NCBI RefSeq assembly: GCF_002197665.1
Contig: NZ_NBBJ01000004.1
Span: forward strand, 186,001-250,000
Source of the DNA: Sphingomonas mucosissima
GTDB lineage: Bacteria; Pseudomonadota; Alphaproteobacteria; Sphingomonadales; Sphingomonadaceae
Length of the DNA stretch: 64,000 nt
Direction of reading: 5' to 3'
Part shown: in pieces, positions 35,984-45,282 of the stretch
Position numbering within the stretch: the stretch's first letter is position 1
How the letters are laid out: every line of letters begins with the position of its first letter
Made by a program: the position numbers and the translations under genes
Notes under the pieces: generated by a model
Seen by the model: only the letters and a program-made list of their open reading frames with translations
What the model was told of the DNA's origin: nothing
The model's database searches: none

Positions 35984-36226
35984 GGGCCGATGCCTAGCCG
36001 TTGATCCAGCCGCCATGAAGCGCCTGCTTCCGCTCGCATGCGCCGATCATGCCGCACGCCGAGTCGTCGAAACCGGCAGTCTAGAGGCGCCGATTCGGGT
36101 GGCGCACGATGATTTCGGGCCGCGGATCATGACCGTCCTCGCCACTTTAGCCCGAAGTGGCCGATTGCGGTCTTTCGATCCGCAGCGAAACACATTATAT
36201 ATTGGCGGTTTGAAGCAACAGGAGAA

Positions 36227-36778
36227 TTGACCATCCGTCCGCCCATGATGCGCCGGCCAATGCAGGCGCCGCCGATGAACGGCCCGCGATTTAACGAGTG
36301 GATCCAGAGCCAGAAGGTCCGCGTGATCGATCACGAGGGCGAGAATCTCGGCGTGATGTACACCCGTCAGGCGATCGAGCAGGCCAAGGAAGTCGGGCTC
36401 GACCTGGTGGAGGTGTCGCCCAACGCCGATCCGCCCGTGGCCAAGTTCCTCGATGTCGGCAAGTATAAGTACGAGGCGCAGAAAAAGGCGAACCTCGCCC
36501 GCAAGAGCCAGAAGACGCAGGAGATCAAGGAGATCAAGATGCGTCCGAACATCGATGATCATGACTACGACACCAAGATGAAGAAGGTGGCGGAGTTCAT
36601 CGGTGAAGGCGACAAGGTGAAGGTGACCATGCGCTTTCGCGGACGCGAGCTGAGCCACGGCCAGCTTGGCATGGCCGTGCTTCAGCGCGTGGCCGAACAG
36701 GTGGCCGAAGTGGCGAAGGTGGAAGCCTACCCACGTATGGAAGGCCGCCAGATGCTGATGGTTCTCGCACCGAAATAA
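36227..36778 (+). CDS. infC: Translation initiation factor IF-3
   Basis: IF-3 binds the 30S subunit and enforces start-codon choice. The product (about 181-183 residues) has the N-domain ([36 protein letters not shown]) and the C-domain ([29 protein letters not shown]). The frame opens at a TTG (36227), but the ribosome site AGGAG (36220-36224) lies only 2 bp before it and is optimally 8 bp before an ATC at 36233. The first in-frame ATGs at 36245 and 36248 are about 20 bp away. infC starts on rare codons such as AUU or AUC in many bacteria, which IF-3 uses for self-regulation, so ATC is a real candidate. It is unlinked to rpmI-rplT. A TATATT (36198-36203) may be its -10. A strong terminator follows. 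The gap 35984-36226 holds no other gene. Confidence 0.95.
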   Translation: MTIRPPMMRRPMQAPPMNGPRFNEWIQSQKVRVIDHEGENLGVMYTRQAIEQAKEVGLDLVEVSPNADPPVAKFLDVGKYKYEAQKKANLARKSQKTQEIKEIKMRPNIDDHDYDTKMKKVAEFIGEGDKVKVTMRFRGRELSHGQLGMAVLQRVAEQVAEVAKVEAYPRMEGRQMLMVLAPK

Positions 36779-36799
36779 TTTTTTTCGGTGTTCGCGATG

Positions 36800-36835
36800 A
36801 AAAGGCCGCGCTCCGACGGGAGCTGCGGCCTTTTT
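36800..36835 (+). terminator. Intrinsic terminator of infC
   Basis: AAAAGGCCGC plus GCTCC pair with GGAGC and GCGGCCTTTT (one bulged T) around a GACG loop, followed by TTTTT. It begins 22 bp after the infC stop and is a textbook rho-independent terminator. Confidence 0.93.
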
Positions 36836-36870
36836 CGTGCTTGCCGTAGCGTCAACTGACACAAATGACA

Positions 36871-36885
36871 GGTCCGCTGCGGACC
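36871..36885. promoter_or_regulatory. Short palindrome upstream of a TonB receptor
   Basis: GGTCCGC-T-GCGGACC is a perfect 7-bp dyad in the 237-bp gap between infC and the receptor at 37016. It is a possible operator, but no repressor or second copy was identified. Confidence 0.3.
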
Positions 36886-37015
36886 CATCGTGGCATCCAG
36901 GCGACAGCTTCATTCGAAAAGACATTTTCAACACAGAAAATTCTTTGCGCCTGTATCTGTGGCCCTAAAGGCGGCGCACCAAACCCAATCTTCAAAAAAT
37001 AATCTGGAGAGCCCG

Positions 37016-39775
37016 ATGCGTCGCGCCGCCTCGCTATTGTCCACCGCCGTTCTTTTTGCCGCCCTGCCCGCGCTCGCGCAGCAGCAGCCGAGCCAGGATC
37101 CCACCGCCGCCGGTTCGGTCGAGCAGCCGCAGGATGCCCCGGTCAGCGATACTGATCTTGGCGCGCCGCAGATGGGCGCCGGCGACATCGTCGTCACCGC
37201 TACCCGCCGTGCCGAGCGCCTCGCCGACGTGCCGATCGCGGTTTCCGCAGTAAGCCAGGCAGCGCTGCAAAATTCGGGTGCCAACGACATCCGTGGCCTG
37301 ACCCAGCTCGCCCCCTCGCTGCTCGTGTCCTCCACCGGCAGCGAAGCGAATGCGTCGGCGCGTATCCGCGGCATCGGCACCGTGGGCGACAACCCCGGCC
37401 TCGAAAGCTCGGTCGCGGTGTTCATCGATGGCGTTTACCGTAGCCGCACCGGTTCGGGCCTGAACGACATCGGCGAGATCGACCGTGTCGAAGTGCTGCG
37501 CGGCCCGCAGGGCACGCTGTCCGGCCGCAACGCATCCGCCGGTGCGATCAACATCTACACCAAGCTGCCGTCGCAGGACTTCGGCGGCTATGTCGAGGGC
37601 ACCTACGGCAATTACGACAACATCCGCGTGGCGGGTGCCGTAACCGGCCCGATCGTCAAGGACCTGCTGTCGTTCCGCCTCGACGGCGTGTTCCACAAGC
37701 GTGACGGCTTCCTGCAGGATGTCGTCAACAACACCGACTTCAACGACCGCAACCGCTGGTTCGTTCGTGGTCAGCTGCTGTTCGAACCGACCTCCGACCT
37801 CACGATCCGCCTGCTCGGCGATTACACCTGGCGCGACGAAAAGTGCTGCGGCGCTGTTTATGTCGACACGCGCGAGAAGCTCGATCCGACGCCGGGCGTA
37901 CCGGGCGACTTCACCGTCAATCCGGCCGGGAACCGCATCGTCGACGTGCTGCGCAGCCTGGGCGGCGTGCTGCCGAGCGCGGGCGATCCGTACAACCGCC
38001 GCATTGCGTTCACGCCGGGTCGCGACTATTCGAACGAGACCAAGGATTACGGCGGGTCGATGCAGATCGACTACAACTTCGGCAATGCCTCGCTGACGTC
38101 GATCACCGCCTATCGCGAATATAAGTCGGGCAACGCCGGCGACATCGACTTCGGCAACGTCGACCTCGGCTACCGCGCCGACGACGGCAACGCCTTCCGC
38201 CAGTTCCACACCTTCACGCAGGAAGTCCGCCTGCAGGGCGAGGCGTTCGGCGATCGGCTGAACTGGCTGATCGGCGGCTTCTATTCGAACGAAGACCTGA
38301 CGATCGCCGACAACCTCCAGTTCGGCTCGCAATATGGCGCGTTCGCATCGTGCCGCATCGTTGCGACCGTCAACGCCGCGGCGGCACTGCGCAACCCGGC
38401 GGCACCGGGCTGCTTGAGTGCAGCCGGCGCCGCCACGCTGACCGGCGCCTTTGGCCCGGCCGCGCCGGCGCTGCTGGGTGGCCTGCGTACGCTGTCCACG
38501 CTCAACAACCTGGGCGACCAGAACGCGCGTTACTATCAGGGCAGCGAGAACTACGCGTTCTTCACGCACAACATCTTCAAGCTGACGGACACGCTGTCGA
38601 TCACCGGCGGCCTGCGCTGGACGCATGAGGCAAAGAAGTTCAGCGCGAACTTCAACAACACCAACACCGTCTGCCCGCAGCTGCAGCAGGGCCTCGCCCC
38701 GCTGCTCAGCAACGCGGCGCTGGCCAGCCTGGCCGGCGGCATCATCACCCTGGGCTGCACCGGCAATTCCTCGGTGGCGCTCAACGGGCTCGATCTGCGC
38801 GACAACTTCAGCGAGAACGAGTTCACCGGCACGGGCGTCGTTTCCTGGAAGCCGACGCGCGACCTGATGCTCTACGCCAGCTACTCGCGCGGCTATAAGG
38901 CCGGCGGCTATAACCTCGATCGTTCGGAGCTGGCGCCCAACGCCTTTGCCCCGCCGACGAACGCCGGCGCCGCGCGCCTGCGCTTCGATCCGGAGCTGGT
39001 GAACAGCTACGAAGCCGGCGTGAAGTATTCGAGCCGTCGCTTCACCGCGAACCTGACGGTGTTCCGTTCGGACTTCGAGAACTTCCAGCTCAACACGTTC
39101 AACGGCACCAACTTCGTCGTGCAGAACATCGGTTCGTGCTCGGAAAGCCTGAACGGCGGCGACCAGGACGGCTCGGCAGTGACGGGCCGCTGCACCGGCG
39201 ACGTCGGCACGGGCGTTCGCAGCCAGGGCGTCGAGCTCGAGCTCGGCTTCTACCCGGCGCGCAACTTCGCGGTGAACCTCGGCTACACGCTGGCCGACAC
39301 CAAGTTCCGCCGCGACCTGGTCGGCTCGGCCTCGGGTGAGCCGCTCGATCCGGCGCTGTTCCTGACGCCGGGTGGCCAGATGTCGAACGCGCCGCGCAAT
39401 GTCGCGACGGGCTCGGTCAGCTGGACGCCGGAGCTGGGCAGCTCGGGGATGACGGCGCTGTTCTACGCCGATGGTCGTCTGTCGAGCGACTATAACACCG
39501 GCTCCGACCTCTTCATCGAGAAGGAGCAGGACGGCTTCTTCGTTGCCAACGCACGCATCGGCCTGCGCGGGCCGGACCAGAACTGGTCGATCGAAGGCTT
39601 CGTGCAGAATATCTTCGACATCAACTTCCAGCAGGTCGCCTTCAACGCGCCGTTCCAGGGCGCGGGCAGCCTTGGCCAGACGCTCCGTCTGGGCACGTCG
39701 CCGGCGAACCAGATCTTCTCGTCCTTCCTGGGCGAGCCGCGGACCTACGGCGTGACCGTTCGTAAGCGCTTCTGA
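37016..39775 (+). CDS. TonB-dependent receptor (iron-type)
   Basis: A 919-residue outer-membrane receptor from the ATG at 37016 (CTGGAGAG upstream), giving the signal peptide MRRAASLLSTAVLFAALPALA. The frame reaches 36890 upstream with no ribosome site. The TonB box is GDIVVTATRR; the plug continues with IRGIGTVGDNPGLESSVAVF and VEVLRGPQGTLSGRNASAGA, the arrangement of siderophore or pesticin-type receptors. The barrel ends in YGVTVRKRF. Extracellular loops contain Cys (GCLSAAGA, CTGNSSVAL, CTGDVGT). It stands alone between two terminators. The ligand is unknown; no biosynthetic or periplasmic partner is near. Confidence 0.93.
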   Translation: MRRAASLLSTAVLFAALPALAQQQPSQDPTAAGSVEQPQDAPVSDTDLGAPQMGAGDIVVTATRRAERLADVPIAVSAVSQAALQNSGANDIRGLTQLAPSLLVSSTGSEANASARIRGIGTVGDNPGLESSVAVFIDGVYRSRTGSGLNDIGEIDRVEVLRGPQGTLSGRNASAGAINIYTKLPSQDFGGYVEGTYGNYDNIRVAGAVTGPIVKDLLSFRLDGVFHKRDGFLQDVVNNTDFNDRNRWFVRGQLLFEPTSDLTIRLLGDYTWRDEKCCGAVYVDTREKLDPTPGVPGDFTVNPAGNRIVDVLRSLGGVLPSAGDPYNRRIAFTPGRDYSNETKDYGGSMQIDYNFGNASLTSITAYREYKSGNAGDIDFGNVDLGYRADDGNAFRQFHTFTQEVRLQGEAFGDRLNWLIGGFYSNEDLTIADNLQFGSQYGAFASCRIVATVNAAAALRNPAAPGCLSAAGAATLTGAFGPAAPALLGGLRTLSTLNNLGDQNARYYQGSENYAFFTHNIFKLTDTLSITGGLRWTHEAKKFSANFNNTNTVCPQLQQGLAPLLSNAALASLAGGIITLGCTGNSSVALNGLDLRDNFSENEFTGTGVVSWKPTRDLMLYASYSRGYKAGGYNLDRSELAPNAFAPPTNAGAARLRFDPELVNSYEAGVKYSSRRFTANLTVFRSDFENFQLNTFNGTNFVVQNIGSCSESLNGGDQDGSAVTGRCTGDVGTGVRSQGVELELGFYPARNFAVNLGYTLADTKFRRDLVGSASGEPLDPALFLTPGGQMSNAPRNVATGSVSWTPELGSSGMTALFYADGRLSSDYNTGSDLFIEKEQDGFFVANARIGLRGPDQNWSIEGFVQNIFDINFQQVAFNAPFQGAGSLGQTLRLGTSPANQIFSSFLGEPRTYGVTVRKRF

Positions 39776-39780
39776 TCGAA

Positions 39781-39808
39781 CGGGCGCGGGAGACCGCGCC
39801 CGGTTTTT
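39781..39808 (+). terminator. Intrinsic terminator of the second TonB receptor
   Basis: CGGGCGCGG (39781-39789) and CCGCGCCCG (39794-39802) form a 9-bp GC stem with a GAGA tetraloop, followed by GTTTTT. It starts 5 bp after the receptor stop. Confidence 0.92.
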
Positions 39809-39813
39809 GAACG

Positions 39814-39851
39814 CATCACCCCGGCTTCAGATCGCTGAAGCCGGGGTGATG
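39814..39851. repeat. Perfect 17-bp hairpin after the receptor terminator
   Basis: A 17-nt arm (39814-39830, starting CATCACCCCGG) pairs without a mismatch with 39835-39851 around ATCG. There is no U-run on either side. The arm is related in sequence to the REP-like repeats (TCACCCCGG...), but with no long loop. It may be a folded relative of that family or an mRNA-end stem. Confidence 0.75.
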
Positions 39852-39909
39852 TCGTTTAGGGGCAAGCGATTCGGCGAAAGCCGGATGTGCGGCAGCCGCG
39901 CGCGGGCGA

Positions 39910-40302
39910 TCAGCCGGCGGAACCGGCGGGAGGCTCCCACAATTCGATCCCGTTGCCCTCGGGATCATGGATGCGGGCGAAGTGACCCGTCTCGGGCGAA
40001 TCCCACTCGGCGCGCGTCTCGACCGCGATGCCGGCGGCCGTCAGATCGCGGATCATTCCGGCGAGATCGCTCACCCGCAGATTGATCATGAAGGCCTTGT
40101 CGGCCGCGAAATAGTCGGTCGCTTTCTTGAACGGCGCGAAAACGAACGGGCCGCCCTGCGCGTGCCAGAACCATTCACTGGGCGTGACCGCGGGATCGCC
40201 GCTGCAACCCGGGCCGATCTTCAGGTGATCGCGATACCAGGCGCTCAGCGCCTCCGGATCCTTTGCGCGAAAAAACAGGCCGCCCATTCCCAGCACCGGC
40301 AT
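39910..40302 (-). CDS. VOC family protein (glyoxalase/bleomycin-resistance fold)
   Basis: A 130-residue single-domain protein of two beta-alpha-beta-beta-beta modules. Typical segments are MGGLFFRAKDPEALSAWYRD at the start and HDPEGNGIELWEPP at the end, the latter with the metal-ligand Glu. Such proteins bind small substrates or drugs at a divalent metal; activity cannot be assigned. It is transcribed toward the receptor terminator region. The 66-bp gap to glnD suggests it may be the last gene of that transcript. Confidence 0.85.
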   Translation of the reverse strand: MPVLGMGGLFFRAKDPEALSAWYRDHLKIGPGCSGDPAVTPSEWFWHAQGGPFVFAPFKKATDYFAADKAFMINLRVSDLAGMIRDLTAAGIAVETRAEWDSPETGHFARIHDPEGNGIELWEPPAGSAG

Positions 40303-40368
40303 GGCCGAGTCTCCCTCTGGTCCCCTGGCATCCTATCGCAACGGAGCACCGCGGCGAAGGGGAGGATT

Positions 40369-43122
40369 TCAGGCGGCCAGTTCGACCGCGCGCCCGGCTG
40401 CGGCATCGAGCAGCCGTTTCTCCAGCGCCTTCAGCCGCGAGGTGGTGGCGATCTTATCCCCGGTCAGATCGGTGATGTAGAACGTGTCCACCGCGCGCTC
40501 GCCGTACGTGGCGACATGGGCGGAGTGGATCGTCACCTTTGATTGGAACAGCGCATGGGCAAGCTGATTCAGCAGCGCCGGGCGATCGCGCGCGGTTACC
40601 TCCACCACGGTGAAGCGATTGGACGCCTTGTTATCCACCAACACATTGGGCTCGATCCGGAACGCGTCGGCGCGCACGCGCGGCAGCGGCTTGGCCTTTA
40701 GCCGATCGACGAGCTTGCCGCGGTTCGCCAGCGCGTCCTCGATCGCGGTCTGCAAGCGGGCGAGCTGCCCCGCCTCGTCGAATGGTCGGCCGAACGGATC
40801 CTGGACGAGGAAATTGTCGAGCGCCATGCCGTCGCGCGTGGTGTGGATGCGCGCGTCGATGATGTTGCCGCCGGCGACATGGATCGCGCCGGCGATGCGG
40901 TAGAAGATGCCCGGATGGTCGGCGGCATAGACGGTGACGAGCGTGGCGCCGCGCTGCGCATAGACCTGCGCATCGATGGCGAGCCGCGCCTCGCCCACGC
41001 CGGCGACAAAGCGCGCGTTATGCGCCAGCACATCGTCGGGCTCCGCGATCCAATAGGCCTCGGGGAAACGACGCAGATAGGCCGCCATCGCGTCCGGGCC
41101 CCAGCCCAGCGCCTCGGCCAGCCCGGCCTGCTTCGCGGCAATCCGCTCGTCACGCCCGCGCTGCTTATGGCCGAGGCGCAGCACCTCCTCGGCGGCCTCG
41201 TACAGATCACCGAGCAGCTGGCGCTTCCATCCGTTCCACGTGCCCGGCCCGACCGCGCGGATATCCACGATGGTGAGGACGAGTAGCAAGCGGAGCCGCT
41301 CGGCCGATTGCACGACATGGGTGAAATCGAGGATCGTCTTGAAATCCGACAAGTCGCGCTTGAACGCGGTGGCGGACATCAGCAGGTGATAGCGCACCAG
41401 CCACGCCACCGTTTCGGTTTCGGCGCGGGTCAGGCCGAAGCGGGGACACAGCCGCTCCGCCACGGCAGCGCCCAGGATCGAGTGATCGCCACCGCGGCCC
41501 TTGGCGATGTCGTGCAGCAGCACCGCCACGTACAGCACACGGCGTGACACGATCTGCGGCAGGATTTCCGATGCCAGCGGGTGGTCCGCGGCGAGCTCCC
41601 CCCGCTCGATCCGCGCCAGCAGCCCGATTGCACGGATGGTATGTTCGTCCACCGTATAATGGTGGTACATATCGAACTGCATCTGCGCGACGACGCGGCC
41701 GAAATCGGGCACGAACCGGCCAAAGACGCCGGCCTCGTTCATCCACCGCAGCACCATTTCGGGATCACGCGGCGAGGTGAGCAGATCAAGGAACAGCGCA
41801 TTGGCGCGCGGATCGGCGCGCACGTCATCGACGAGCTTCGCGTCGCGGGTGGCGGCGCGCATCGCCAGCGGGTGAATCTCCACGCCGTGCAGATCCGCGA
41901 GCTGGAAGATCTCGACCAGCCGGGTCGGATCCTCGGCAAAGAATGCGTCGTGCGGCAGTGCCAGTCGCCCGCGATCGAGCACGAAGCCCTGCAACTTGCG
42001 GGGGCGGCGGCGTAGCTGCGGAAGGCCGAAGCGGCGACCGCGGCCGGCAAACAGATCATCGATATGCGCGAGGAACACCCCCGTCAGCGCGCCGACGGTC
42101 TTCGCCTGCAGGAAGTAAAATTGCATGAACCGCTCAACCGCGGCCTTGCCCGGGCGATCGGCGTAACGCATCCGCTCGGCGATCTCGCGCTGCATGTCGA
42201 AGGTCAGCCGGTCCTCGGCGCGGCCGGCGGCGAGGTGCAGGTGGCAGCGCACCGCCCAGAGGAAATTGTCGGCGCGGTGAAACAGGCGGTATTCCGCCGG
42301 CGTGAAGAGCCCCTGGTTCACCAGCTGCGCGGCGCGATCGACGTCATAGACGTATTTGCCGATCCAGAAGAGCGCGTGGAGATCGCGCAGCCCCCCCTTC
42401 CCTTCCTTCACATTGGGCTCGACCACGTAGCGGCTGTCGCCCATCTTCAGGTGGCGGGCGTTGCGCTCGGCCAGCTTGTCGGCAATGAACTGACGCTCGC
42501 TGCCGCGCGTCACCTCGTTGCGGAAGCGCGCCAGCGTTTCGCGGTAGAGAGCCTCGTCACCCCAGACGTACCGCCCCTCCAGCAGCGCGGTGCGGATCGT
42601 CACGTCGCCCTTCGCCTGACGCACCATTTCGTCGAGCGAGCGCGACGAATGGCCGACCTTTAGCCCCATGTCCCACAAGGAATATAGCAGCGTCTCGATC
42701 ACCTGCTCGGCCCAGGGCGGCTGCTTCCAGGGGGTGATGAAGGCGATGTCCACGTCGGAGAAAGGCGCCATCTCGCCGCGGCCATAGCCACCCACGGCCA
42801 TCAGCGTCAGCCGTTCGGAGGCGGTGGGGTTGCTCAGCGGATACAGCCGCTGCGTCGCCAGATCGTACAGCAGCTTCAGCAGCTGATCGATCAGGAACGC
42901 CTGCGCATTCGCCGCTTCCAGCCCGCGTGACGGCCGCTCCGCCAGCCGCCGCGCGATTTCCGCGCGCCCATCGTCCAGCGCTTCCTTCAGGCGCCCGATT
43001 GCCTCGCGCCGGAGCAGCGAAGGATCATTGGTGGCGATCGCCGCGAGTTCCTCGGCAAGCGCGCGGCGATCCACGATGGCGCGGCGATTGGGCACATTTT
43101 CGAAGCGCGGGTTCATGCGCAC
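40369..43122 (-). CDS. glnD: [Protein-PII] uridylyltransferase/uridylyl-removing enzyme
   Basis: GlnD senses glutamine and adds or removes UMP on PII proteins, controlling nitrogen metabolism. The 917-residue product has the nucleotidyltransferase motif GGYGRGEMAPFSDVD (111-125), the HD domain with LLHDIAKGRGGDHS, and two C-terminal ACT domains (VYAADHPGIFYRIAGAIHVA and EVTARDRPALLNQLAHALFQ). The start may be Met1 or Met3. It lies downstream of, and in the same direction as, the MacB-like permease with a 51-bp gap. Identity is certain. Confidence 0.97.
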   Translation of the reverse strand: MRMNPRFENVPNRRAIVDRRALAEELAAIATNDPSLLRREAIGRLKEALDDGRAEIARRLAERPSRGLEAANAQAFLIDQLLKLLYDLATQRLYPLSNPTASERLTLMAVGGYGRGEMAPFSDVDIAFITPWKQPPWAEQVIETLLYSLWDMGLKVGHSSRSLDEMVRQAKGDVTIRTALLEGRYVWGDEALYRETLARFRNEVTRGSERQFIADKLAERNARHLKMGDSRYVVEPNVKEGKGGLRDLHALFWIGKYVYDVDRAAQLVNQGLFTPAEYRLFHRADNFLWAVRCHLHLAAGRAEDRLTFDMQREIAERMRYADRPGKAAVERFMQFYFLQAKTVGALTGVFLAHIDDLFAGRGRRFGLPQLRRRPRKLQGFVLDRGRLALPHDAFFAEDPTRLVEIFQLADLHGVEIHPLAMRAATRDAKLVDDVRADPRANALFLDLLTSPRDPEMVLRWMNEAGVFGRFVPDFGRVVAQMQFDMYHHYTVDEHTIRAIGLLARIERGELAADHPLASEILPQIVSRRVLYVAVLLHDIAKGRGGDHSILGAAVAERLCPRFGLTRAETETVAWLVRYHLLMSATAFKRDLSDFKTILDFTHVVQSAERLRLLLVLTIVDIRAVGPGTWNGWKRQLLGDLYEAAEEVLRLGHKQRGRDERIAAKQAGLAEALGWGPDAMAAYLRRFPEAYWIAEPDDVLAHNARFVAGVGEARLAIDAQVYAQRGATLVTVYAADHPGIFYRIAGAIHVAGGNIIDARIHTTRDGMALDNFLVQDPFGRPFDEAGQLARLQTAIEDALANRGKLVDRLKAKPLPRVRADAFRIEPNVLVDNKASNRFTVVEVTARDRPALLNQLAHALFQSKVTIHSAHVATYGERAVDTFYITDLTGDKIATTSRLKALEKRLLDAAAGRAVELAA

Positions 43123-43173
43123 CGATGTAAGCCAGCGCTGCGCCCGCGGCCACCCGCCCGATTGCCGGGCCGC

Positions 43174-44382
43174 TTATTCGTGGCGCAGCGCGTCGATCGG
43201 GTTCAGTCCGGCGGCGCGGCGTGCCGGGAAGTAACCGAAGACCACGCCGATCGCCGCCGCAATCGCGAAGGCCACCATGTTGATGGTGGGATCAAACGTC
43301 CACGGCACCTGCATCAACGGCGTTGCCCCGGCGATGACCAGCTGCGCCAGCACCAGGCCGATCAGCCCGCCGAGCATCGAGAGCACCACCGCCTCCACAA
43401 GGAATTGCATCAGCACTTCATTGGCAACCGCGCCGATCGCCAGGCGAATGCCGATCTCGCGCGTCCGCTCCGTCACCGACACCAGCATGATGTTCATGAT
43501 GCCGATCCCGCCGACGACCAAGCTGATCGCCGCCACCGCCGCGACGATGCGCGTCAGCAACGTGGTGGTGCCCGTCAGCGTGTCGCTGATCTGCTTGGTA
43601 TCGAAGATGTTGAAATCATCCTGCTTGGTGCCGGTGATGTTGCGCCGCTCGCGCAGGAGATCGCTGATCGAGGCCTGCACCGCCGTTGTGGAATAAGCCT
43701 GATCGACGCCGACCAGCATCAGACGAATGTCGCGGCTGCCGGTGAAGCGGCGCTGCACCGCCTTGATCGGCATCACCACCGTATCGTCCTGATCCCCGCC
43801 GAACCCCGCCTGCCCGCGCGCGGTCAGCACGCCGATCACGTCGCAGCTGATGTCGCCGATCCGCATGCGCCGGCCGACGGCATCGCCGCCCCGGAACAGG
43901 TTCTGCCGCACCGTATTGCCGATGATGCACACCGCCTTGCCAGCCTGCTCCTCGGGCACCGTCCAGGTGCGCCCCTGCGCCAGCGGCCATGGCTGCACGG
44001 TGAAGACGGCGTTGGTGGTGCCCTGGATCGTGGTGGACCAGTTCGCGCCTTCATAAATGGCGGTCGCGGCCGTCGAGGCCTGCGGCGCCACGGCGGTGAC
44101 CCCGGCGACCTGCTGCTCGATCGCGGTCACGTCTTCGGGCTTGAAATCGGGCGGCCGCGGGCCGCCGCCGCCGCGCCCGAAGCCCTGGCCGGGACGGATC
44201 TGAAGCACGTTGGTGCCAAGCGCCGCGATCTGCTGCTGCACCGCGCTGGTCGTCGCCTTGCCGAGCGTAACCATCGCCACGACGGCCGCCACACCGATGA
44301 CGATGCCGAGCGTGGTCAGGAACGAGCGCAGCAGGTGGCGGCGGATCGAGCGAAGCGCGAGAATGAAGGTGGTGCCGAACAT
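43174..44382 (-). CDS. MacB-type ABC transporter permease
   Basis: A 402-residue permease of the MacB/FtsX group from the ATG at 44382. One helix near the N-terminus (about 18-42) precedes a large periplasmic domain (about 45-270), and three helices end the protein (IVAAVAAISLVVGGIGIMNI; the FtsX motif LVSVTERTREIGIRLAIGA). In MacB of enterics the ATPase is fused to this part; here it is the separate gene at 44470. It works with that ATPase, the membrane-fusion protein at 45283 and the outer-membrane factor at 46668. The open frame to 44442 lacks a ribosome site. Substrate (antibiotic, peptide or toxin) unknown. Confidence 0.9.
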   Translation of the reverse strand: MFGTTFILALRSIRRHLLRSFLTTLGIVIGVAAVVAMVTLGKATTSAVQQQIAALGTNVLQIRPGQGFGRGGGGPRPPDFKPEDVTAIEQQVAGVTAVAPQASTAATAIYEGANWSTTIQGTTNAVFTVQPWPLAQGRTWTVPEEQAGKAVCIIGNTVRQNLFRGGDAVGRRMRIGDISCDVIGVLTARGQAGFGGDQDDTVVMPIKAVQRRFTGSRDIRLMLVGVDQAYSTTAVQASISDLLRERRNITGTKQDDFNIFDTKQISDTLTGTTTLLTRIVAAVAAISLVVGGIGIMNIMLVSVTERTREIGIRLAIGAVANEVLMQFLVEAVVLSMLGGLIGLVLAQLVIAGATPLMQVPWTFDPTINMVAFAIAAAIGVVFGYFPARRAAGLNPIDALRHE

Positions 44383-44469
44383 GGGCTTACGATCCTTGCC
44401 GCAGCGCAAGGCCGCACGAGCGGCTGCCATGCGACGGCGCACAGCAGCGGGAGGTCCGACCAGCGCCGA

Positions 44470-45183
44470 TCACGACACCTCCTGCCCCATGCGATGATTG
44501 GTATCGACCCGCTCCACCAAACCGTCTTTGAAGTGAACCACGGTGTGCGCAAAGGCGGCCATCTCGGGCTCGTGCGTCACCATCAGCACGGTGATCCCGC
44601 TCTCCCGGTTCAGATCGGTGAGCAGCTCCATGATCTCGATCGAACGCTCCGAATCGAGATTGCCGGTCGGCTCGTCGGCGAGCAGCACGTCCGGGCGGGT
44701 GACGATCGCGCGGGCGATGGCAACGCGCTGTTGCTGACCGCCGGACAGCTCCGCCGGGGTGTGATCCCACCAATCCGCGAGCCCGACCTTGTCCAGCGCC
44801 GCCATCCCCGCCTCGCGGCGGCGCTTGCGATCGTCGCCGCGATACAGGAGCGGCAGCTCGACATTCTCGAGCGCGCTGGTGCGGCTGAGCAGGTTGAAGC
44901 CTTGGAAAACGAAGCCGAGATACTTACGGCGGAGCAACGCGCGCTGATCGCGGTCCAGCGTTTCGACGTGGTGCCTGCGAAACAGAAAAGTGCCGGCGCT
45001 GGGCACGTCCAGGCAGCCGAGGATGTTCATGGTAGTCGACTTGCCCGACCCCGACGGGCCCATGACCGCGACGAAATCACCGGCGGCGATATCGAGATCG
45101 ACGCCTTTCAGCGCCTGAAACGCGGTGGGGCCGCTGCCATAAACCTTGGTGACGGCGCGGAGCGAGATGATCGGATCGGTCAT
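44470..45183 (-). CDS. MacB-type ABC transporter ATP-binding protein
   Basis: A 237-residue ABC ATPase of the LolD/MacB family from the ATG at 45183. Walker A is GPSGSGKST (42-50), the signature is LSGGQ (146-150) and Walker B lies in LLADEPTGN (167-175). The H-loop is MVTHEPEM. It powers the permease at 43174 through mechanotransmission rather than membrane transit. The frame is open upstream to 45261 but the shorter start MTDPIISLRAV matches the family. It sits between the fusion protein and the permease in one operon. Confidence 0.93.
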   Translation of the reverse strand: MTDPIISLRAVTKVYGSGPTAFQALKGVDLDIAAGDFVAVMGPSGSGKSTTMNILGCLDVPSAGTFLFRRHHVETLDRDQRALLRRKYLGFVFQGFNLLSRTSALENVELPLLYRGDDRKRRREAGMAALDKVGLADWWDHTPAELSGGQQQRVAIARAIVTRPDVLLADEPTGNLDSERSIEIMELLTDLNRESGITVLMVTHEPEMAAFAHTVVHFKDGLVERVDTNHRMGQEVS

Positions 45184-45282
45184 CGCGCGGGCGCTCCGCT
45201 GCGTGCCGGCCGAACGATGGTCGGCATTTCGCGTGCGTGCGGCGGCGCCTTTGTCGCGCAAGGCGGCATCCGGATCGCGGCT

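Noticed and set aside
35901..36230. A 109-residue plus-strand frame just before infC
   Set aside because: It overlaps the GT39 gene antisense, has no ribosome site or domain, and its end runs into the infC ribosome site.
37034..38626. A 530-residue minus-strand open frame opposite the second TonB receptor
   Set aside because: Antisense to a well-supported receptor; composition is typical of reverse reading and there is no start signal.
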